This document shows positions 25,694 to 32,933 of a DNA stretch of 41,702 nt, piece by piece. Each line of letters begins with the position of its first letter. The stretch's first letter is position 1. The position numbers and the translations under genes are program-made. This stretch comes from an uncultured bacterium (GTDB lineage: Bacteria > Bacillota > Clostridia > Lachnospirales > Lachnospiraceae): NCBI GenBank assembly GCA_945828315.1, contig CALZQA010000015.1, forward strand, positions 1 to 41,702. The letters are read 5' to 3'. The notes under the pieces are model-generated. The model saw only the letters and a program-made list of their open reading frames with translations. It had not been told where the DNA came from and searched no databases.

Positions 25694-28123
25694 TCAGGAA
25701 AAATCCTTATAAGCTCCATCCACGACCATACGGATCTTACCGCCATTCATGGAACCAACAAAATTATGTATCCCATGCTGTTCCATCAGCGCATATGCTT
25801 TCTCACCCATATGATCCTTTGTCAACACCTGTTTCCCTTTTTTCGGACGATCCCATATCGCAGACAACGATCGGATTCCTTCGTCACTATCTGCAATATG
25901 ATACCAGGTTTCTCCCGTTGCAACGGTAATGGTTTGATCACTCCACTGATAAAGCTGCGTGATCTCAGGCATGTCCTTCCATACAGCTACAAGCTCTCCC
26001 GTTGTTCGGCTCACTACATCTGTCCGATATTTTACAGAGAACTCTGTGATATACATCGTATCTCCGCACGCATCATAAGAATCTCCTTGTATATATGTAT
26101 CCACGCAGTCAATAAAAATGTAATGCTCACTTACATTCAGTCTGACACTATCAAAATATTTCCCACCATAGTTCCTGCTTTCATTATTCTGACCCCGGAA
26201 ATACAGCTGGTGGTTCCTGATAAAAAAGATTCCGTCTCTGCTGAGCGCATACAAATGAATATCTGTCAGATCATCCACTGCTACCTTCACGTTGTCATCA
26301 ATCCTATAGTAAAAACTGCCGATACTTTCATCCGGATTCAGTTTGTACCCATCCGGCGAATACATGAGATCTGCGCTGGTCTTTCTCGACCGATCCGGCA
26401 GGCGATAATTATCGGAATACAGATGATACTGAGACATCTCAACCCGGTTGATCGCATCGCTACATACATTGATCGTACGATAGGGCACCGGCACATTGGG
26501 AATCTCTTTCCGCTGATAGCGTTTCCACTTCCCATTTAATGCTGCATACCATTCACTTCGATCAGCTGCGGGCTGATCATCTGTCATCAACACCATGGAA
26601 AGCGGTTCTGTTCTCAAGGGAATATCCACCACCTTCTTTCCGTATGGCGTATTCATGCGGACAAGCATGCCGGTTGCCTGTTCGGTGTACATGAACTCCT
26701 GTTCCTTCCATCCAATCTTCCCTTTACCGGATGTATCTGTAAAGCATACACCGATCACCATATCGACAGCATCCAGAAAATCCCTGATGGAATACGTGAT
26801 CTTCCGAAAGCCCGTTTCTCCTTTCACCATACTGTCATACTGCCAAGCATCTTTCATATACTCAAAAAACGGCTGCAAACGTGTCTCATGTGTTCGGATC
26901 AGCTTTTCTGTCACAGAATCAAGTAAATGCATTTGTTCCACCCTTTGTGCAAAAAGCGCATGCTCCGGATGCTTACTTGCGTATTCAATTGCAAAATCCA
27001 ACAGTTCTTCCCCATCCTTGAACTGTCTGGGTGGGAAAAAGAAAACAGAGCGTTGCTTCCCGTAATATACAAACTGTTCCTGTTCACCGGTTCCATATAA
27101 AATATCGTTACCCAGTTTACAAAATGCACAGAGTCTGTGATGCTCCTTCCACTCCGGATGATCTATTTTTGTCAGTTTTTCCATATAACGGATATCTGCT
27201 GCCTCCTGCTCCCACTCCGAAGCCTCCATCACAACGGGCTGCATTTTCCCGATTGGCAGATTCCTGTCCGGTTCAACGATCAGCGTATCTTCATGACGGT
27301 ATTTTAACGGGCTGTGTTCGTAATATTCATCTTCCGGATCACCTTCCCGGTATTTCCCACAACGAAGTGTCACATGGACTTCTCCACAACTCCAATCCAA
27401 AGTCTGACATTTAATGAATGGTGAATCCCATATGATTTCCGGATAGCAAAACCTGTCCGTTTCGATACACTGCATGTGATAACGGCGAAGCAGTTCCTCT
27501 TTATCGTATAACGAACTTGCCGTATGCACTGTACCATCGGAGGTGAGCAGATAAACCTCCCCCAGCCCCTGATTACAGACAATGGTGTCATCCGAATATA
27601 ATTCCACATTGAAAACATTTTCTTCTACCGAAAAGGTACAGACATTATTTCCATTGATCAGGCAGACATCTGTCTGCCACTCTCCATGCACATACCTGTT
27701 CCCTCTCAAAAGCAGTCTGCCATCTTCTATGGTATAAAGCGTTCTGGAATTCCTTTGATGACCGGAGGGCAGCACACAAATCTCCTTACTAGCTTTTTTA
27801 TTGATTCCAATCGTACTTAAGTACACGTTACCCTGCCGGCTTGTGACAAAAAAGATCCTGTCCTCTCCAACCAGCCATGCATCCTCGATTTCTGAAGGGA
27901 CTTCGGGAGTAAAGGATGAAATCTTATCCTGCCGTGATGTATAAAACACATACCGGTTGCGCTCCTCCCCCTTATATTTATATACTTCCGTCTTTACGGT
28001 GAGTTTTTCGGTCACTGCAGCCAATTCAACCTTATGAACTGATTTTTGTATTTTCTCCCCACAATACGGGCAAAAGCGGCTCTTTTCATCAATATATAAA
28101 TTACAGCATTTACATTTCTTCAT
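25694..28123 (-). CDS. Large zinc-ribbon protein with beta-rich, propeller-like body
   Basis: This 809-residue protein starts with a zinc ribbon (CKCC...CPYCGEK within residues 4-25). The rest is a long soluble beta-rich body with many short strand repeats (YVFYTS, IFFVTS, RTLYTIEDGRLLLRG, HLYALSRDGIFFIRN). These suggest one or more beta-propellers, with a charged helical stretch at about 370-460. No signal peptide, membrane segment or enzyme motif is visible. The propeller idea is inference, not a match. It starts 15 bases after the 594-residue paralogue-like gene and ends 37 bases before the nuclease gene, so all three are probably co-transcribed. AGGAG precedes the start. Confidence 0.72.
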   Translation of the reverse strand: MKKCKCCNLYIDEKSRFCPYCGEKIQKSVHKVELAAVTEKLTVKTEVYKYKGEERNRYVFYTSRQDKISSFTPEVPSEIEDAWLVGEDRIFFVTSRQGNVYLSTIGINKKASKEICVLPSGHQRNSRTLYTIEDGRLLLRGNRYVHGEWQTDVCLINGNNVCTFSVEENVFNVELYSDDTIVCNQGLGEVYLLTSDGTVHTASSLYDKEELLRRYHMQCIETDRFCYPEIIWDSPFIKCQTLDWSCGEVHVTLRCGKYREGDPEDEYYEHSPLKYRHEDTLIVEPDRNLPIGKMQPVVMEASEWEQEAADIRYMEKLTKIDHPEWKEHHRLCAFCKLGNDILYGTGEQEQFVYYGKQRSVFFFPPRQFKDGEELLDFAIEYASKHPEHALFAQRVEQMHLLDSVTEKLIRTHETRLQPFFEYMKDAWQYDSMVKGETGFRKITYSIRDFLDAVDMVIGVCFTDTSGKGKIGWKEQEFMYTEQATGMLVRMNTPYGKKVVDIPLRTEPLSMVLMTDDQPAADRSEWYAALNGKWKRYQRKEIPNVPVPYRTINVCSDAINRVEMSQYHLYSDNYRLPDRSRKTSADLMYSPDGYKLNPDESIGSFYYRIDDNVKVAVDDLTDIHLYALSRDGIFFIRNHQLYFRGQNNESRNYGGKYFDSVRLNVSEHYIFIDCVDTYIQGDSYDACGDTMYITEFSVKYRTDVVSRTTGELVAVWKDMPEITQLYQWSDQTITVATGETWYHIADSDEGIRSLSAIWDRPKKGKQVLTKDHMGEKAYALMEQHGIHNFVGSMNGGKIRMVVDGAYKDFS

Positions 28124-28138
28124 GGTATCCTTCTCCTG

Positions 28139-29923
28139 TTATTGTAAAATGGTTCGTATTGCATCACAAATATATGCAAGCTTCGGCGTTCTCTCACAAA
28201 TGTCCCTGATCGCCTGCGCCACCATAATATCCGGATCGGATATCTTCTCATATTTTTCATAGATATCCATCATACCGTATTGATCAAGCGTAACCACTAC
28301 CATATCCTTGTTGTCGCCCTGTCCGATTCCCGCATTCTGCTCCTGGATGTGTCTCGGTCCGGTCGCATGTCTTTTTCTGCTTCCAAGCAGTATTCCCATG
28401 ACCACATTAAAGTCCCATTTGTCATCCTTTAAGTCTTTGCGAAATGTCTTCAGCTGTTCGGCATACTTCGATGAATCCTGAAACAATGCACGAAGCTGAA
28501 GGATCGACATGGACTCAAATGCACCTTCCGGCTCCTCCGGTGCTTCTTCCACAGCCACATGAATCTGTTTTTCCTGTTTTTCCTGTTTTTCCTGTTTTTC
28601 CTGTCTTTCGCGGATCATTTCCTCCACAACCTTCCGATCCCAGTCGAAACATTTTTCCTCCGGCAGTTCGATGGAATGCCGGAAAATTCCCCCATTCAGA
28701 TCCAAAGCTGCACACACATACGGACCAAGCACTGTACAATGGGTTTGCCCATGTCCGGAACGATTCCACTCTACAGCCCGGCTTCCATCCTTTTTGTACG
28801 CATAAAAATTGTACAGTCCATCTGCCCTATATGCATGTTCCCCGTCGAAATAGCATCGTTCCAGGTCAAACAAATCGTCCGTTTTAGTATCAAACCGCCA
28901 GATATCCTCATACCGCTCAAGGTCGATCTCACTCCAGCTTTGAATCGGAAAGCCCAACAGCTGATCGACACATCTGGAATCATTTTCTTTTCCCGGAAGC
29001 CACATTCTGTTTCGACGCAGATCCAATCGCATCCGGTCTATGCCTTTTTTGCCCTTATAAACACCTTTGAGATCTTCGCAACATCCGGTTTTAAAATCCA
29101 AAAGCAGAAATGGATATACCAATACCTGATAGTCGCTTCCATCTTTCAGTGACGCCGACAATTCATAGGATATGACTGCGTATTGACTATTGGCACAGAT
29201 GGTCGGTTCCGTTATCATCTCCCAACCAGGCTTCTCCGCACGCGGAAGATTCTTCCCACCGCCGTATTCTTCCATCTGTCCCCTCAACTGACTCTTTGCA
29301 TAGGCTTCCAGTTCCTCTGCTCCCTGCTCCAGCGACCAGACCGTTTCCATCCGATTTGCAAGAAAGTCATATGCTTTTACACACAACCCAAGTTCCGGGA
29401 TAGTAACATTTCTCACTTTTTTGCACATGGCAGCATACAACTTGCTTCCAAAAATATAATAATCTGATACCTGATACTGTTCTCCAAATGTTTCTTTGAA
29501 TACAATTTCACGCTGTTTCTTTCCCTGAAAATCATAGACAAACACACACTGATCGTTCACAAGAAACAAGCCGTGTCTGTTTGAGCAGATATTGTAAAAA
29601 CGAAAATTCAATTCACCAAGATCAAAAATGTCAGAAACGCTTCCATTCTCGTTAATCTTCAAGATGAAATTCCGATCATTCTCTTTATATAATCCGTACA
29701 TAACACCGTCATACCATGTATTTCCACAGCTACATCCCTGTATATGTCCGGGATAATTTCCCCCGATAAACCCATAGTATTCTGAATGAAACGCGAAATC
29801 CCTCTCATCTTCTTCCACATATTGATATGTGATCGGACTTTCCACTTTTGTCCCGCAGTCCGGACAATACTGTGCCAGGCCCGTCAGCTGTGCACCACAA
29901 TTCTTGCAATTCCCCATCATCAT
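28139..29923 (-). CDS. Zinc-ribbon protein with beta-rich body and coiled EKQ repeat
   Basis: This 594-residue protein has an N-terminal zinc ribbon (CKNC...CPDCG within the first 25 residues). A beta-rich body of about 400 residues with strand-turn repeats follows (YNICSNRHGLFLVNDQCVFVYDFQGK). Next comes a low-complexity QEKQEKQEKQEK helix at about 440-455, encoded by a 9-base tandem repeat. The helical C-terminal domain is of about 120 residues (SILQLRALFQDSSKYAEQLKTFRKDLKDDKWDFN). It shares the zinc-ribbon-plus-beta plan with the downstream 809-residue protein, and the pair may be distant paralogues. Three ATG codons in a row make the exact start uncertain by up to two codons. It is the first gene of the cluster. 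No promoter is obvious in the 85 bases after nrdD. Confidence 0.72.
   Translation of the reverse strand: MMMGNCKNCGAQLTGLAQYCPDCGTKVESPITYQYVEEDERDFAFHSEYYGFIGGNYPGHIQGCSCGNTWYDGVMYGLYKENDRNFILKINENGSVSDIFDLGELNFRFYNICSNRHGLFLVNDQCVFVYDFQGKKQREIVFKETFGEQYQVSDYYIFGSKLYAAMCKKVRNVTIPELGLCVKAYDFLANRMETVWSLEQGAEELEAYAKSQLRGQMEEYGGGKNLPRAEKPGWEMITEPTICANSQYAVISYELSASLKDGSDYQVLVYPFLLLDFKTGCCEDLKGVYKGKKGIDRMRLDLRRNRMWLPGKENDSRCVDQLLGFPIQSWSEIDLERYEDIWRFDTKTDDLFDLERCYFDGEHAYRADGLYNFYAYKKDGSRAVEWNRSGHGQTHCTVLGPYVCAALDLNGGIFRHSIELPEEKCFDWDRKVVEEMIRERQEKQEKQEKQEKQIHVAVEEAPEEPEGAFESMSILQLRALFQDSSKYAEQLKTFRKDLKDDKWDFNVVMGILLGSRKRHATGPRHIQEQNAGIGQGDNKDMVVVTLDQYGMMDIYEKYEKISDPDIMVAQAIRDICERTPKLAYICDAIRTILQ
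28565..28609 (+). repeat. 9-base tandem repeat, five units, in frame
   Basis: Four identical copies of CTGTTTTTC and one variant (CTGTCTTTC) follow each other. On the coding (minus) strand they encode repeats of Glu/Arg-Lys-Gln. Because the unit is nine bases, changes in copy number would keep the reading frame and alter the length of a charged helix. Confidence 0.95.
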
Positions 29924-29948
29924 CTAATCTCCCTCTCTTCTTTTCATC

Positions 29949-29994
29949 AAAAAACAGCGTCAACGGCAGAGTATTTTCTCCTCGCCATCGACGC
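29949..29994 (-). terminator. Terminator after nrdD
   Basis: The minus strand forms an 11-bp stem with three G-T pairs (29957-29967 with 29984-29994), followed by a run of six T. It lies between the nrdD stop and the zinc-ribbon cluster. Confidence 0.7.
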
Positions 29995-30008
29995 CGGTCA
30001 TGTTAGAT

Positions 30009-32213
30009 TTACAGATGCAGTACGCGTTCTTTGATCTCCTGTGTTCTTCCCTGATTCCAGAACTGTGTACCGATATAGCCGCAGGTACGGCGTGCAACAT
30101 TCATCTTGCTCTGGTCACGGTTACCGCAGTTCGGGCACTCCCACACGAGTTTGCCGTGCTCGTCATTGACGATCTTGATCTCGCCGCCAAAACCGCATAC
30201 CTGACAATAATCACTCTTTGTATTCAACTCTGCATACATAATATTGTCATAAATGTACTTCATCACAGTCAGCACGGCCTCTATGTTGTTCTGCATATCA
30301 GGCACTTCCACGTAACTGATCGCGCCACCCGGTGACAGCTGCTGGAACTGAGCCTCGAATTTCAACTTGCTGAAAGCATCGATCTGCTCTGTCACATGTA
30401 CGTGATAACTGTTGGTGATATAGCTCTTATCCGTTACACCGGGGATCATGCCAAAACGCTTCTGCAAGCATTTTGCAAATTTATAGGTAGTTGACTCCAA
30501 CGGGGTTCCATAAACGCTGAAATCAATATTGGTCTCCTGTTTCCAGCGGGCACAGGCATCATTCAGGTGCTGCATGACCTGAAGAGCAAATGGTGTTGCC
30601 TCTGCATCTGTGTGAGATTTTCCGGTCATATACCTGGTACATTCACAAAGTCCCGCATAGCCCAGAGAAATCGTGGAGTAGCCATTGTATAACAGCTTGT
30701 CGATCTTCTCACCCGGTGCCAGACGTGCCAGTGCTCCATGCTGCCAGAGGATCGGAGCCACATCGGAAGGTGTGCCCTTCAGACGGTTATGACGACACAT
30801 CAATGCCTTGTAACACAGCTCCAGACGTTCGTCAAAAATCTTCCAGAACTGATCCATATCTCCGCCGGATGAACATGCGATATCAACCAGATTTAAGGTC
30901 ACAACACCCTGATTGAAACGTCCGTAATATTTATGTTTTCCTTCTTCATAGTTTCCGGCATTGGCAATATTTCCGACTCCTTCATCGGTAAAACGATCCG
31001 GTGTCAAGAAGCTGCGACAGCCCATGCAGGTATAGACATCGCCCTTTTTCAGCTGTTTCATGATCTTTTCCGAAATGTAATCCGGAACCATTCGCTTTGC
31101 GGTGCACTCTGCAGCGATCTTCGTCAGATAGAAATACTTGCTGTCCTCGTGGATATTGTCCTCCTCCAGCGTATAGATCAGCTTCGGGAATGCCGGTGTA
31201 ATGTAAATACCGCGCTCATTCTTGACGCCGCGGATGCGCTGGTAAAGCATCTCCTCGATGATCATTGCCAGATCATCACGGATCTGTCCTTCCGGTACCT
31301 CGTCCAGATACATAAATACTGTAACAAAGGGAGCCTGTCCGTTTGTCGTCATGAGGGAGATCACCTGATACTGGATCATCTGTACACCCTGCTTGATCTC
31401 CTCCCGCACGCGCATCTCCGCGATATGATTGATCTTTTCCTCATCCAGTTGAATACCCTCTGCCTCGAACTCCTCACGTACCTTCTCACGGTACTTGTCA
31501 CGGCTGATCTGCACAAACGGGGCCAGATGTGCCAGAGAAATACTCTGTCCGCCATACTGTGCGCTGGCGATCTGTGCAATACTCTGTGTGGCGATATTAC
31601 ATGCAGTGGCAAAACTCTTCGGTCTGTCGATCATCGTCTCGCTGATGACCGTTCCGTTCTGCAGCATATCCTCCAGATTGACCAGACAGCAGTTGTGCAT
31701 ATGCTGTGCAAAATAATCAGCATCATGGAAATGGATGATTCCTTTTTCATGTGCCTCGATCACTTCCGGAGGCAAAAGGAAACGCCTGGTGATATCCTTG
31801 CTGACCTCGCCTGCCATGTAATCACGCTGAACACTGTTGACCGTGGGATTTTTGTTGGAATTTTCCTGTTTTACTTCCTCATTGTTGCACTCGATCAGGC
31901 TTAAGATCTGCTCATCAGTAGAGTTTGATTTTCGCACGAGTGCTCTCCGGTAACGGTATGTGATATAGTTTCTTGCCACGCCGAAAGCGCGCAGATCCAT
32001 GATCTGATTTTCTACCAGATCCTGTATCTCCTCCACATTTAATGAACGGTTCATCTCCTCACAGGTATTCCGTACATTGTCCGAAATCCGCAGGATCTGT
32101 TCCTGTGTCATGCGCTCTGCTGCCGGCACGCTCTCGTTTGCCTTCTGCACTGCCGCAATGATCTTTGTGATATCGTAATCAACCTCTGCTCCGCTTCTCT
32201 TAATTATCTTCAT
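30009..32213 (-). CDS. nrdD: Anaerobic ribonucleoside-triphosphate reductase
   Basis: NrdD reduces NTPs to dNTPs under anaerobic conditions using a glycyl radical. The N-terminal ATP cone (IIKRSGAEVDYDITKI) carries the allosteric activity site. The body shows GTPSDVAPILWQHGALARL and SLGYAGLCECTRYMTG with catalytic Cys residues. The C-terminus has a four-Cys zinc site (YCQVC...CPNC) and the glycyl-radical motif RRTCGYIG, with the radical Gly at about 712 of 734. The start at 32213 follows AAGGAG with eight bases. Its activase NrdG is not adjacent: the downstream neighbour is an unrelated zinc-ribbon gene. Regulation is by a strong promoter with two NrdR boxes. Confidence 0.96.
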   Translation of the reverse strand: MKIIKRSGAEVDYDITKIIAAVQKANESVPAAERMTQEQILRISDNVRNTCEEMNRSLNVEEIQDLVENQIMDLRAFGVARNYITYRYRRALVRKSNSTDEQILSLIECNNEEVKQENSNKNPTVNSVQRDYMAGEVSKDITRRFLLPPEVIEAHEKGIIHFHDADYFAQHMHNCCLVNLEDMLQNGTVISETMIDRPKSFATACNIATQSIAQIASAQYGGQSISLAHLAPFVQISRDKYREKVREEFEAEGIQLDEEKINHIAEMRVREEIKQGVQMIQYQVISLMTTNGQAPFVTVFMYLDEVPEGQIRDDLAMIIEEMLYQRIRGVKNERGIYITPAFPKLIYTLEEDNIHEDSKYFYLTKIAAECTAKRMVPDYISEKIMKQLKKGDVYTCMGCRSFLTPDRFTDEGVGNIANAGNYEEGKHKYYGRFNQGVVTLNLVDIACSSGGDMDQFWKIFDERLELCYKALMCRHNRLKGTPSDVAPILWQHGALARLAPGEKIDKLLYNGYSTISLGYAGLCECTRYMTGKSHTDAEATPFALQVMQHLNDACARWKQETNIDFSVYGTPLESTTYKFAKCLQKRFGMIPGVTDKSYITNSYHVHVTEQIDAFSKLKFEAQFQQLSPGGAISYVEVPDMQNNIEAVLTVMKYIYDNIMYAELNTKSDYCQVCGFGGEIKIVNDEHGKLVWECPNCGNRDQSKMNVARRTCGYIGTQFWNQGRTQEIKERVLHL

Positions 32214-32261
32214 ACCGCTTACTCCTTCAGTCCGAGTTATCTAAAAACGTCGTTATCATGT

Positions 32262-32290
32262 ATTGTACTAGATGTTGTGTTTAGTGTCAA
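32262..32290 (-). promoter_or_regulatory. Promoter of nrdD
   Basis: The minus strand has consensus TTGACA at 32285-32290 and TACAAT at 32262-32267 with a 17-base spacer. Confidence 0.88.
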
Positions 32291-32312
32291 CCGAGGATAC
32301 TAGATATTTTAT
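32265..32312 (-). promoter_or_regulatory. Tandem NrdR boxes upstream of nrdD
   Basis: Two 16-base sites on the minus strand, ATAAAATATCTAGTAT (32297-32312) and ACACAACATCTAGTAC (32265-32280), match the NrdR-box pattern acaCwATATcTwGtgt. They are spaced 32 bp centre to centre. The second overlaps the -10 region and the first lies just upstream of the -35. This is the usual layout for repression by NrdR when (d)ATP is plentiful. Confidence 0.8.
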
Positions 32313-32335
32313 TTTTCGGCATTTTCAACAAAACA

Positions 32336-32355
32336 GGGGACGTTATAACGTCCCC
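32336..32355 (-). terminator. Palindromic hairpin over the hisB stop codon
   Basis: A perfect 20-base palindrome, GGGGACGTTATAACGTCCCC, contains the hisB stop codon in its centre. On the minus strand it is followed by TGTTTTGTT, so it probably ends the glycyl-radical enzyme-hisB transcript, though the T run is interrupted. Confidence 0.6.
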
Positions 32356-32930
32356 TTCGTTGATAAGACATCCGTAATGCGCGGATCAAACCTTGTGGCA
32401 GCGTCCAATGCTTTTGCAAACGCCTTGAACAGCGCCTCCATCATGTGATGGTCATTTTCACCATACAGCACCTTCAAGTGAAGGTTCATACCGGCAGCAT
32501 AGCTGACTGCGTAAAAAAACTCCCGAGCCATCTGTGTGTCCATTCCTCCAACCATCTCACCCTTAAAGGGTGCATCAAATACAAGATATGGTCTGCCGGA
32601 AAGATCGATCACACACATTGCCAGTGTCTCATCCATGGGAAGCATGCAGCTTCCGTAACGCACGATCCCTTTTTTGTCTCCGAGCGCCTCCTTGATGGCA
32701 GTGCCCAGCACGATACCCATATCCTCAATGCTGTGATGGCTGTCCACCTGCAAATCACCCTGACACATGGCCTTCAGATCAAATAACCCGTGTCTGGTAA
32801 ACCCTTCCAGCATATGATCAAAAAATCCGATGCCGGTATTGATCTCACCTTTTCCGGTTCCGTCCAGCTCCAGCGTCACCCGGATCTTTGTTTCCTTCGT
32901 ATTACGTTCTATGGTTGCTGTTCGACTCAT
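32343..32930 (-). CDS. hisB: Imidazoleglycerol-phosphate dehydratase
   Basis: HisB dehydrates imidazoleglycerol phosphate to imidazole-acetol phosphate in histidine synthesis. The 195-residue, monofunctional form shows the metal-binding motifs GIGFFDHML, DSHHSIED and ENDHHMMEALFK. The start at 32930 lies three bases after the stop of the upstream glycyl-radical enzyme gene, and its ribosome binding site (AAGGTGGA) is inside that gene, so translation is likely coupled. No other his gene is in the window, which makes its placement unusual. Confidence 0.95.
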   Translation of the reverse strand: MSRTATIERNTKETKIRVTLELDGTGKGEINTGIGFFDHMLEGFTRHGLFDLKAMCQGDLQVDSHHSIEDMGIVLGTAIKEALGDKKGIVRYGSCMLPMDETLAMCVIDLSGRPYLVFDAPFKGEMVGGMDTQMAREFFYAVSYAAGMNLHLKVLYGENDHHMMEALFKAFAKALDAATRFDPRITDVLSTKGTL

Positions 32931-32933
32931 TTA

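Noticed and set aside
28565-28609. CRISPR-like repeat
   Set aside because: Units are nine bases with no spacers and lie inside a coding frame; no CRISPR array was seen in the window.
30933-31904. 323-codon open frame on the plus strand opposite nrdD
   Set aside because: It mirrors the codon pattern of nrdD and has no binding site or recognisable domain.
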